Below are positions 56,001 to 64,000 of a stretch of 64,000 nucleotides of DNA, piece after piece (within the stretch, counting starts at the first letter, position 1; each line of letters begins with the position of its first letter). A program made the position numbers and the translations under genes. The DNA is taken from contig OZ026603.1 of assembly GCA_964020085.1 (NCBI GenBank), forward strand, positions 33,276,006 through 33,340,005, given 5' to 3'. The notes under the pieces were generated by a model. The model had not been told where the DNA came from, did not search any database, and saw only the letters and a program-made list of their open reading frames with translations. Origin of the DNA: Micromussa lordhowensis (Eukaryota; Cnidaria; Anthozoa; Scleractinia; Lobophylliidae).

Positions 56001-58410
56001 GCTGATAGGATATCAGAAAACGACCTTACACGTTTTCAAGCACCGTGATAAAAATGAAACAAATTTTTTTTTTTTCAATCTCGCTACCACAGTATGAAAA
56101 TCTAGCCATTTTAGCCGTTTAGACGGTTGAGTAATTAGTGTTACATTATTATTTTAGGTTTTGATCTTAGAAGCAGGAATAATGAGGCGGTTGGGAGTTG
56201 GAGTAGTGAAGGAATCTTATTGTAAGTCATTAATGCCTGGCTGGCGGGATGGAACTGTAGGGTATCATATTGATCATGGAAAAGTCTTCGATGGTAGTCC
56301 AACTGGCAAAGAAACAAAAGGTACTATTCCTTTTATAGGTATAACAAAGGAGACATTAACCCCATCTGCCTTTGCTAACTTTTAAAAGTCTCAAAGGAAG
56401 GGTAATCAAGAGTGCATAAAAGAGGAGAACTAAACTATTTCCTGTTACACTTCTCCGCCGGGTTCTACATGTGTTCTACATGTGTCTATTGAATTTTTCA
56501 TGTAATGCAAAGGTCTTTTTTACACCAAATGTTTATAACTCAAAAGGTTATTGACAATCAGTACAATACTCAAGAGTCACCATTGCTATGTTTAAGTTTA
56601 TTTACCTCATGCCCAATTATAGTTCACCACTAAATTTTCTCCGATTCTTATGGATTTAACTGATCACGTGACGCGACAGAGACACAATCAATCAATAGAG
56701 TCAGACCGAGGAAAATACCCGGATGGATAATACTTTTCGACCTTTTCTGTGAAAATGTTTCTGCAAATAAGCTGATATCGACATTTGTTTTTATGGGAAT
56801 TAATACAGAAGCATTCGTAACAAAACTATCTTCCTATACAGAGTATGTGGAGGCGCGGTGGCCTCATGGTTAGGGCGATCGTCTCTGGATCGAGCGGTCC
56901 GGGTTCGGGCCCTGGCCGGGGTCATTGTGTCGTGTTCTTGGGCAAGTTACTCTCTCCATCCAGGTGTATAAATTGGTTCCAAATTTAATGCTCGGAATAA
57001 CTCTGCGATGGGCTAACATCCCGTTCAGAGGGGAGTAGAAATACTCCTAGTCGCGTCATGCTACAGAACCTGGTCTAATGGGACACTTGAGAATTGGCTC
57101 GTATGCAGACTTTATCTCGACCTTACCTCTTCAGGGTATGCTATGGCTTTCCGGGGAGATTTGATTCGTTGCACAGTGGTGTTTAAAGATGCAAAGAAAA
57201 TCAGCAACACAAAAGTACGAGTTCCAGTGGTGTTCACACTAAACGACAAGAGAATAACGCCCGAAGGACAAGAAGATGAACTTTTTACTCATTACAACCC
57301 TAATGGACAAGGACTATTCCCTTACATCGGCATGATGGATAAAGGATGCTCCGTGTTGGCCAAGGTAACTTTTACTCGTCAGTTACTTCTCTAGTTACAA
57401 CAGGGCGCTTAAGACGTTGTGTTTCGTTCCGCCTCAGTATAAAAAAAAAAACTAGCTTCATAGTGAGATCAACCTCGGTAACTTGGAATGTAATTTCCTT
57501 TATCGAAGATAATAAGCTTTGAAGGCCTGACTGATCATCGCGGTTATGCACACAACTTAAGCAGTTGTGAAATTAAAGCCTGAAATTAATTCAGACATTT
57601 TCGCCATCTTTGGTTGATTTAAGATGTTTCAAAATGCCACTGACTACAAACACACTGTTTTTTTTCAAGTACGCGTCTCACTCAAAACATTAATTTCCAT
57701 TCCTTAGTAAATGGTTAGCTGTGCTCTATTTCCCTTGTTGTAAAGGTCTTTATCGATATAAAACATTTTTAGCTAGGTAATGACAGATCATAATGCACTT
57801 CTCCACGTTTACCTGTTATGCCATAACTTGGACCCACAGAATTTCCAGTTCTGCTATTTTACTCGGTAAATCATAGTTAGTCGACTAACTATGGGTAAAT
57901 CAATGACTTTTGCCATATCAAACATGAGACAATGTTTCATTCTATTTCAAACACTGACAATTAAGAGTGGTTAATACGAGAGCGTAGCGGAATAAATAAT
58001 TCATTGACGAAATTCAGCGAGTTTGGAAATATAATGTAACCCTGTCTCGAATGTTTGAGATATTTTCTCAACCAAATTCTTATTGCTTTTGACAATCCTA
58101 ATCAACTTTATTTCAACACTCTCCGACATGTTTACTGGTTTTGCATCTCTGTATGTGTAGTAAGTGAACAACCGGGCTGACAGTATTATTTTATTTTTTT
58201 TCTTAGATGTGTGGGCAGCAAGAAGAAAAACATCATCAATATTTGGACACTAGCTTAAAGAATATTCACCAAGAACACCAAAATCTGAAAACTACCCTTG
58301 CAAATGTTTGCCAAGAAGTTAAACAAATGAAGGAATGCCTAGAGGAAAATAACAAGACGCTTCAAGCTCTGTTGGCCAAGTTGAATGGTAGCGAAGATAC
58401 TTCATTGTGA
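44124..58410 (+). CDS. TRPC-like channel without ankyrin repeats, with C-terminal SPRY domain and coiled coil
   Basis: Nineteen exons join to about 940 residues: 44124-44181, 44586-44639, 46107-46149, 46363-46403, 47268-47310, 47774-47814, 48619-48752, 49100-49297, 49727-49910, 50287-50623, 51136-51486, 52790-52982, 53381-53584, 53919-53988, 54770-54894, 55751-55900, 56158-56320, 57135-57364, 58207-58410 (TGA). Phases agree at every junction. In order the product has an acidic N-terminus, a membrane core (residues about 205-559) most like TRPC channels, a basic tail, a SPRY domain (about 693-873) and a terminal coiled coil. It is predicted to be a tetrameric plasma-membrane cation channel; function is inference from family. 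The weak point is the exon 10 acceptor: the best-looking site (50239) breaks the frame, whereas the weaker one at 50286 keeps it. Start ATG 44124 has G at -3 and G at +4. Confidence 0.85.
44239..44266. repeat. (ACGA)n microsatellite, TRP-SPRY intron 1
   Basis: Tandem GAAC/ACGA tetranucleotide units just downstream of the first coding exon. Confidence 0.85.
44768..45712. mobile_element. Non-autonomous DNA transposon with about 160-bp inverted ends, TRP-SPRY intron 2
   Basis: The left arm 44768-44927 and right arm 45551-45712 are inverted copies, sharing GTAGGTCAGC, ATTTTAATCCGCGTTCC, CATAATAATTTTTGACTTCC, GGTATAGGTTTACTAATAAG and CGTCGCTCTAGTACAAT. The roughly 620 bp between them encode no transposase. 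The high identity of such long arms suggests a fairly young element. Confidence 0.85.
46687..47004. mobile_element. Nested MITEs in TRP-SPRY intron 4
   Basis: Outer arms 46687-46722 and 46969-47004 (AACAATTATTCCA...GGATATGAGAT and inverse) enclose an inner inverted-repeat unit, 46776-46969, with ends AGCCTGCGTAGCATGGCGG and CCGCCAGGCTACGCAGGCT. A hairpin at 46711-46774 (GATATGAGATGATTATAGCC and inverse) separates them. The inner unit has a very GC-rich core. Confidence 0.7.
47035..47088. repeat. 22-bp perfect inverted repeat, 10-nt spacer
   Basis: The arms at 47035-47056 and 47067-47088 (CAAACGAGGCGAAAGGGTCA plus AT, and inverse) are exact. It follows the nested MITEs directly and may be a derived end. 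Confidence 0.85.
47386..47707. mobile_element. Tigger/pogo-like MITE with TA target duplication, TRP-SPRY intron 5
   Basis: The ends CAGTCACCTCGG and GGGGTTCCACTG, both flanked by TA, and repeated inner CCCCGTTAATACGACC-like tracts identify a decayed pogo-group non-autonomous element of about 322 bp. Confidence 0.75.
48290..48578. repeat. Dispersed repeat copy 2 (TRP-SPRY intron 6)
   Basis: Matches 7101-7362 in fry intron 2 in the same orientation. A more distant relative may lie at about 57920-58110. It ends about 40 bp before the exon 7 acceptor (48618). Confidence 0.65.
49405..49686 (+). mobile_element. tRNA-derived SINE copy 1, TRP-SPRY intron 8
   Basis: The A box GGTGGCCTCATACATGGTTAG has a 4-nt insertion relative to copy 2. 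The B box is TGTTCGAGCCC. Then follow TTGGGCAAGTCACTTAACTC, GGTGTATAAATGAGTACC, AGAAATACTCCTAGTC and the 3' end CTCGTATGCAGACTTTA. It is about 280 bp and is shared with 56849-57115. Confidence 0.85.
50656..50843. mobile_element. Foldback MITE in TRP-SPRY intron 10
   Basis: Near-perfect inverted arms contain ACTGACGTCAGTTTTT, GTCTGTCCTGTTATTG and CGTCATCACATTGTCAAAGT with a short loop around GCGATAGCC. There is no coding capacity. Confidence 0.85.
52356..52583. mobile_element. G16 tract beside a foldback element, TRP-SPRY intron 11
   Basis: Sixteen consecutive G (52356-52371) abut a foldback unit (about 52373-52583). Its arms share TTTCTTTACTAAACAGATT, AAATCCAAGAT and AATCCGTTTTCGGATT-like tracts. 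Confidence 0.75.
53003..53108. mobile_element. MITE with AGCCTGCGAAAACAGCC ends, TRP-SPRY intron 12
   Basis: The left end AGCCTGCGAAAACAGCCGTC and the inverse right end GGCTGTTTTCGCCGGCT lie 20 bp past the exon 12 donor. A relative lies near 43517-43564. Confidence 0.75.
54268..54402. mobile_element. Foldback element, TRP-SPRY intron 14
   Basis: Arms around GACTGAGTGG-GTCCAATTCGGTCTG and CAGACCGAATTGGACC-ACTCGAAGTC are inverted, with inner ATCATACAGGTGATAACAAA and TTTGTTTATCATGAG partly paired. Confidence 0.65.
54955..55096. mobile_element. Foldback MITE, TRP-SPRY intron 15
   Basis: Arms contain AATTATTGGATGAGGTTTTTG, TGATATCCAGAAT and ATCAAGGTC-AGGTAAGG with inverse copies on the right and a loop near AAACAGAAGG. 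Downstream at 55230-55275 TGACCTTGACATGATTA occurs in tandem. Confidence 0.8.
55751..57364 (+). other. TRP-SPRY exons 16-18: SPRY domain
   Basis: Residues about 693-873. The SPRY hallmarks occur in order: HFEVLILEAG, RLGVGVV, PGWRDGTVGYHIDHG, KVFDG, the loop GYAMAFRGDLIRCTVVF, VPVVFTLND and LFPYIGMMDKGCSV. SPRY/B30.2 domains are protein-binding beta sandwiches, known for example in ryanodine receptors and TRIM proteins. The domain looks complete and is not interrupted by stops; its phases connect it to the channel exons on one side and the coiled-coil exon on the other. Confidence 0.9.
56849..57115 (+). mobile_element. tRNA-derived SINE copy 2, TRP-SPRY intron 17, next to the exon 18 acceptor
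   Basis: The A box GTGGCCTCATGGTTAGGGCG and B box GGGTTCGGGCCC are followed by the same body as copy 1. It ends at about 57115, 19 bases before the exon 18 acceptor AG (57134), so the branch point of intron 17 probably lies within SINE sequence. Confidence 0.85.
58207..58410 (+). other. TRP-SPRY exon 19: C-terminal coiled coil and stop
   Basis: Residues 874-940, QQEEKHHQYLDTSLKNIHQE and onward, with regular leucine/valine heptad spacing (VKQMKECLEENNKTLQALL). This suits a C-terminal assembly coil, as in several TRP families. Stop TGA 58408-58410. Confidence 0.8.
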
Positions 58411-58705
58411 AGCTTAGTCCTGTAGAATGCAATACAGATTGCGTTCCCTAGTGTCAGGACCAAGTTTAATTAGTCAAATTACTATTTGGGACTTTTTTAT
58501 ATCAGGAGAATGTGTTTATTTTGCATATTTTACGACACTATTGCCGCCGACTCCTCGTGGTCAAAGTGTCAATGAAAGGAAGTTTAAATGCTGGAAAAAC
58601 AATTTGTCACGACTTGTCAAGGAAGGATTATTTTTTAATTTAGTTTTATTTTGAAATGTAATTAGGTATAAGGTGTTTTTCTAGCAATGATACGACATAA
58701 ATATC

Positions 58706-58726
58706 AATAAAATATTTATCAATAAA
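58706..58726 (+). terminator. Poly(A) signals of the TRP-SPRY gene
   Basis: Two AATAAA hexamers, 58706-58711 and 58721-58726, lie about 300 nt past the stop codon, giving a short 3' UTR. Confidence 0.65.
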
Positions 58727-58881
58727 ACATTTCGTAGTCTCGTGTGAGTGGAGTCAGTCAGAATCAGTCAATTTGCGTCCTTCATGTAAATTTGACGTTT
58801 TAAACATTGCTATTTTTTTTCAGGGAAGTATTGTAAGAAATCATCACACCGAATGGAGTGATTATTTGTGCCGAGGTCATT

Positions 58882-59023
58882 AGCCTGTTCAAGGCCCTCG
58901 TTTGTTGGGGACTAGCTAGTGAAAAAAAAGGGTGAGCGAGAGAAACAACAAGAGAAGACTCCTTAGTCCTCCCTCCCTCGTTTTCTTTCTCGCTCGCCCT
59001 CTACCGAGAGCCCAGAATAGGCT
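58882..59023. mobile_element. Foldback element related to 2233-2604
   Basis: The ends AGCCTGTTCAAGGCCCTCG and CGAGAGCCCAGAATAGGCT, with inner GAGCGAGAGAAA and TTTCTTTCTCGCTC, mirror the end design of the element at 2233-2604. It is shorter and diverged; no target duplication is clear. Confidence 0.65.
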
Positions 59024-59307
59024 TCGAGATTATCGGCGCCGGCCAGTGCTTATGGGCTTGTTTGGGAGGTAACAAAGAAGTAAAGCAGAACGCTAAATGC
59101 GATGGTCATGTTCTTTTCCACTTATATTTCTCCTCCAAAATAATCCCATAAACTTAGCGCGGATACTCACGGCGCAGACGGTAGAGGGCTTCAAAATACA
59201 TTATTATTCATGCAAAATATTTCCCCGTTTCTGACAGATTAAAACCACACGCATAATTTTTACCATAACCGGCTGCTGTTCAGCAAATTTGGAAAGAATC
59301 TTCGCCG

Positions 59308-59338
<31 letters not shown>

Positions 59339-59394
59339 GCTTCAGATTATTGAACCGTTGACCGAGAAAACCTGGGGACGATATTATGTTATTA

Positions 59395-59859
59395 TTAAAG
59401 GCTGGTTTTCACTAGCGACGGAGTCGGAGTCGGAGTCGTAATCAGAAGCGTAGAGTGATACGATCAAGTGAAAATCAAACCGACGGAGTCGGAAGCAGAT
59501 CACTGATTCCGCTTATGACTCCGTCGCTTACGATCAAGTGAAAACTGAATTGTCGGAGTCGGAAGCGGAAGCGGAAGAATAAACCAATCACAACGCTCGA
59601 TTCCGGGCCTTGTGATTTGTTGGTTCTTCCGCTTCTGCTTCAGACTCCGACAGTCCAGTTTTCACTAGATCATAAGCGACGGAGTCGTAAACGGAATCGG
59701 AAGAAATGGAAACGTTCTGATTCTTCCGACTCCGATTCCGTCGAGCTTATGACTCCGCTTACGACTCCGATTTTCGGTTTTCACTAGGTCATAAGCACTC
59801 TTATGACTCCGACTACGACTCCGACTCCGACTCCGTCGCTAGTGAAAACCAGCCTTAAA
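59395..59859. mobile_element. GACTCCG-repeat foldback element, TTAAA flanks
   Basis: The element begins GGCTGGTTTTCACTAGCGAC and ends with its inverse. The interior is built of GGAGTCGGAGTCG and CGACTCCGACTCC runs in opposite orientations. TTAAA flanks both sides (59395-59399 and 59855-59859). A fragment of a second copy (GGCTGGTTTTCACTAGCA) follows directly. Confidence 0.85.
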
Positions 59860-59869
59860 AGGCTGGTTT

Positions 59870-60470
59870 TCACTAGCACAGTTTTCACTCGGCCTCATTC
59901 AATAATTGATAAATATTTACCCCGACAGACTTTATTTGCTATACCTCGTCATATGATGTAGAGATGCATTCACTTGACTGAGTGTGCGTTGTCGGGTTAT
60001 ACAGTGCACAGAACTCGTACCATTCTGCTTCCACAATCTCTAGCAGTTCATTGTTTGGCAAAATAAAAGCTTATTCATTCGTTGACATCAAAGATAAAAA
60101 GAAAGTAGTTTACCTTTCTCTCCTGTAAAGGATTTATTTGGATTATAGCGTCCTTTAATAATTTTTCAGACTATACTCTTTCGCGGCTCAGAAGGAAGAA
60201 AAGTTTGGCTAAATATTACGAAACAACCGCCGTGCATTGGAAACATTTGAACGACTTGAAAATCGGTTTTCTGAGCATATCGAGTTAAAGACATTCCATG
60301 CCGACATTAAAATGATTATAAAGCTAGGCTCCTTGCAGAAAACAAGAAAACGTACGCGGAATATTTCATCAGTGGGTAATTAAGCAATGGACCACTCTTT
60401 CTTTGGGTTTACTGGCGTAATAAACCACGCGGGATGTTGGGAGAACTCGAGAAAAGCTTGTAAATCACGA
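59870..60470. other. Intergenic stretch, no gene seen
   Basis: AT-rich DNA. Apart from the partial foldback copy at its left edge I see no feature. Confidence 0.4.
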
Positions 60471-60477
60471 GCCGTTA

Positions 60478-60556
60478 GGCGAGTGATTTACCAGCTTTTC
60501 GAGTGTACAGTCAGTACTACTGACTGTACACTCGAAAAGCTGGTAAATCACTCGCC
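60478..60556. repeat. Perfect 39-bp inverted repeat with 1-nt spacer
   Basis: The arms 60478-60516 and 60518-60556 are exact inverse copies (GGCGAGTGATTTACCAGC... and ...GCTGGTAAATCACTCGCC). A third, diverged arm lies upstream at about 60438-60475 (AGAAAAGCTTGTAAATCACG). It may be a small foldback element or a cruciform-forming site. Confidence 0.9.
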
Positions 60557-60559
60557 GGG

Positions 60560-63246
60560 ATGCAAGTAGTACAAACTTCATGCGGTTGGCGAAGTGATCC
60601 AACGATAACTTTCCATAGCTTTGTGGATGGAATAAAGGTTAGTTACCGAAACGCTGCTTCCAAAATTTATTCAGAACTTATTTATGTTGAAGGTATGAAG
60701 TCCGCGTCTCTATATATTTTGTTAAATGAAAGCTACTGCTTGTGTTATAGTGTTCTGCATGCATGCATTGAGTTTAAACTCAACATTTTTCATGACCGTA
60801 CTTTTTCCCGCTTTATAGCAACCCAAATCGATCAGTTTACTCTCGGGCCCTTCCCGTAGTCAGAAATGCATCCTCCACAGACCGCGGAAAGCACCGAAAA
60901 TGCGTAAAACTTCTTTCTAAACTTGAGCGTAAACGGAATCGGCGTAAAATTTTTTGTGATGGAAGAAAAGTTTAAGCATATTAACTTATGTATCGGAGCC
61001 AACTTCTGGTCCAGTTTTTCCTTGTTAATTTCCATGTATATGTTGAATGAAAGATATTCTTGATATTGACATCTCAGCCAGTGAAAGGCATAATTGTTGC
61101 TGGTAGTCTAATATTTACTATTCCTTGCCCTTTTTCGTAGAAAGCTATAGAATACTGGCGAGCGCTACAAAGCAGTTGTCAATGAATGTTATCTTCTCAT
61201 TACCGTAAAATAAAATCACAAAGGAAAAACAAAAAAATTCATGAGGAAAAACAAAAACAGCCCAAAGTTAGCAATCCGATTTGCACACAGCGAAAATTAA
61301 ATACGTGAAAAACTCGAAACTCGAGTCCAACATTGTAATTCATTTCCATCCATAGAATGTAGGTTGTTATAGCCAAAGTCTTACTTTTTATATTATGTTA
61401 CCCTTTTTAAACCTGCAAAACGCTTTTTTAGACTAGATTTTCAATCATTTACCTTTCTTCAAACAATGGATATGTATTTTTATCAACTAAATATATACGA
61501 TATTTTACATTTAAGGGAGCAGCGTGATGAAAACTAAGGGTTGTTTGTAATATACAATTGACCAAAATTTACATCAGAGGATTAGTTAAATACCGGAAAA
61601 GGGACCAGTGCTGTTCAAGATTTGAGACATATTTCTCCTTTTCCCCCCTAAAAATAAGCTTATCCAGTTGGAAGACTGGGTGACCAGAGCTGGAAAAATC
61701 GTTTTTATCATTATTTCTATGTGATACCTAATCCTCAAAAAGGATTAGAATATAGTCAGCGGCCCATGCAGGATAGATAGATATGGAAAAATCTTCAAAC
61801 AAGCCACAATTTCAATTTTTATATTGGTGCTGCGACTTTTGAACTTACGCTAAATTTCATGGTGTTGTAAAATGGACTTATTTCATGATTTGCTTTTTAT
61901 ACTACTTCTCATCAGTTGAGCAACCACCTATTTGTAAGACGTCTTTAAAAGCTTGGAACAGAATATGAATCGTGGGCATGATTTTATCATCACGATTTTT
62001 AGTCGTAAGGATCGATTGATCCTTTTTTACAACTTCTTTTTCCGATATTAGGAAATCTGCAGCTAGTGGGAGTAATCAGTCAAGAAAGTCTATCTACTTG
62101 TCTCAGTTGCATTCAAATTAAGCTTATAATAACCTTCAAATTATGGACGAGAATCTTCACTGTTTTTATTTTTAAGGTCTTTTAATAATATTACCGTCAT
62201 AGAAAATACTATAATTTCCTTAGCAAGTTCATTTATTGTTGCAATTTGGTTATAATTTGGTTGTCGTGTTTGAAAAGACCCTCGGCTTTAATTCACTTCA
62301 TTTTTTACTCTACGTTCGTCTTTGCAAAAAGATAATATACTGCAAATGTTGAAAGGAAAATATTCCACTGCTTTATTTTTTCGGAAAGTTTTGCCTACAA
62401 ACGCCTAGGAAAAGAAAAAGCAAAACCAATATTTGAATACCCTTGAACTGACAACTGGAGTGGACGTTAAGAGAATCTAGTAGAAGAAAAACAGTACCCT
62501 TTCACAGTTAGCTATCATTTAACCCTCTCAGTTGGAATTTCGTGTTAATAAATATATGGCCGCACCGATTAACTGTTGCTAAATAAGATATTTTGGTAAA
62601 GATAGGTTTTTAGGGGGACGAAAAAGATAATACTAGTGAGACGAAGCTGTTCTAACATCATTGCTTCGTGTGGTTAAGTTTTTTTCATCTGATGCCCATA
62701 TCCATAGAACATTTGACAAAGTTACACAACGTAAGTCAATATTCAATCATGTTTGTTTTTCTACTAAAGAAAATCGCTAGCTACAGGTTTTCCAAATGTC
62801 AATAAAATAGCAGATAATTTGAAATGAATGAAAAGCCTGATCGTTGGCGATGAAGAGAGGGTGAAGGGAACAGGGGGAGATCGAGCAAAAACTAAATGTT
62901 ACGAAACGTCTACAAACTTCGCTGATGTTTGTTCTATTTTGCCTAAATGCTGTTCTTCCTTCAATGCGTCTCACCCCTTTTATTACCTCAGGGTACTAGA
63001 AGTTGACTTTCGAATTGATATATTATCCTAATAGTAATAATTTAGTCTTTCAATGATTCATAGGTGTTAATTACAAATAGAACATCGTACAAATGTATAG
63101 CCAAACCTAACTAAGAAGAAGATTAAAAGCCTTGAGATTATAGATAAAACTAAAACTAGAAGGAGTAACGACTAGTAAAAAAATGAAATATTCTGAAAAT
63201 TAAAAATACCAACTGAAATTGTCATAAATAAGATAAAAAAGGCTCG
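60560..63246. other. Intergenic stretch, no gene seen
   Basis: AT-rich. The open frames here (longest about 99 codons) lack recognisable features or codon bias, so I support none of them. Confidence 0.4.
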
Positions 63247-63330
63247 TTAAGAGACAAAGGTGCCCAATAAACGTTTGAAAGTGTCATTTGAGTCCGCTTT
63301 CGTTGTACCTTCTGGTAAATGATTCCAGGA
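63247..63330 (-). mobile_element. C-terminal scrap of a non-LTR retrotransposon RT
   Basis: On the minus strand, SWNHLPEGTTKADSNDTF and KRLLGTFVS are followed by a stop. This resembles the short conserved tail (WN-LP...S-FK-L) of CR1/L2-type and related reverse transcriptases. Its 3' flank toward 63050 is AT-rich and may be the element's 3' UTR. Confidence 0.55.
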
Positions 63331-63818
63331 CCGTAGGCTAGATTACCAGGACTGGCAATATGATTTCCGGATAAAATCCCGCACAGAAGGTAAGCTACTC
63401 TTTTATCTATGACATGATTATTTTAAGCACTCCTCAATTTGCTTCGTCACAGCTTCGGAGAAGAATGAAAAGGAAACACGTTCAACTTATCATTTGTTGC
63501 AAAGGCGTTACACCACCGCCTGTTCACAATCCTTCCAATTCCCCCCCTGTTGTACTAAATGTCGAAACCAAGATTTTTCAAATGCGTTGAATAAGTAGCC
63601 TGCTTGTCATGGTTCATCTGTACCAGATGCATTTAGTAAGATATCCTCCTCACTTTATCATGCTAATCCAATTTACTTAACATCCCACACAAAACTCCAG
63701 CACCTCAAACAAGGACGCGAAGCAGCTTTGCAGATGAGTTAACAGTTGCAGTCGATAAATTCGCAGCAGTTTTGCTTCTTCGTACCACACTGCTTCATTC
63801 CTTTCAAGAAGGAGCATC

Positions 63819-63876
63819 ATGAGGTGGCTATTTGTTTTTGTCTTGTGTGGAGTGGTTCTAGCCGAAAACCCCGATG
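63819..63876 (+). CDS. First coding exon of a secreted or membrane protein, gene runs off the window
   Basis: ATG at 63819 starts MRWLFVFVLCGVVLAENPDG: a short basic start, a hydrophobic core and an LA-E cleavage-like site, which together make a classical signal peptide. A consensus donor GTAAGT follows at 63877 in phase 1. No further exon is visible before the window ends, so the family cannot be named. Confidence 0.65.
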
Positions 63877-64000
63877 GTAAGTTCTTTTAGGTGGCTCAAA
63901 ACGATTTCAAGCACATTCCAAGACTTTCCAAGGCTTTACGTGCTTATAATTCAAAAACGGCCCAGTGAAACCCATTTTTTGAGACGCAACATTTGGCAAA

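Noticed and set aside
60560..60859. Open frame of 99 codons as a small gene
   Set aside because: No recognisable motif, splice context or codon bias, next to a palindromic repeat.

Overview
This window reads as genomic DNA of an intron-rich invertebrate animal, most likely an anthozoan cnidarian such as a coral. The host is inferred from the intron-dense gene structure, the invertebrate-type gene content and the dense load of small foldback DNA transposons, tRNA-derived SINEs, a CR1/L2-like retrotransposon and a Penelope-like retroelement. No species-specific marker was seen.

All three host genes found lie on the + strand. (1) 5306-37569 holds a complete Furry (FRY/FRYL) gene. I could join 61 coding exons with GT-AG borders and matching phases into one 2946-residue reading frame, close to the roughly 3000 residues of vertebrate FRY/FRYL. 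(2) 44124-58410 holds a 19-exon gene for an unusual ion channel of about 940 residues. It has an acidic N-terminus built from a duplicated pair of tiny exons, a TRPC-like membrane core with no ankyrin repeats before it, then a complete SPRY (B30.2-like) domain and a terminal coiled coil. I know of no described channel with this architecture, and it is the main discovery candidate here. One splice acceptor (exon 10) is uncertain. (3) 63819-63876 is the first coding exon of a gene for a secreted or membrane protein (signal peptide); the rest lies beyond the window.

Between genes 1 and 2 (37.6-44.1 kb) sit a 5'-truncated minus-strand CR1/L2-like non-LTR retrotransposon (about 38.79-40.74 kb) and a decayed Penelope-like element with a GIY-YIG-type endonuclease remnant. 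The latter is bounded by 53-bp inverted repeats (41041-42034) and carries a hammerhead-ribozyme-like motif at its 3' side. The region upstream of FRY (1-5305), many introns and the interval 58.4-63.8 kb are filled with foldback/MITE elements. Several have clear terminal inverted repeats and target-site duplications (9 bp, 11 bp, TA, TTAAA). Other repeats are SINE copies, a 23-bp minisatellite in FRY intron 5 and short tandem duplications.

The genes do not form an obvious pathway. Furry is a cytoplasmic scaffold for NDR kinases and cell morphogenesis; the TRP-SPRY protein is a predicted membrane cation channel. Their adjacency on one strand is probably incidental, since about 6.5 kb of transposon-rich DNA separates them.
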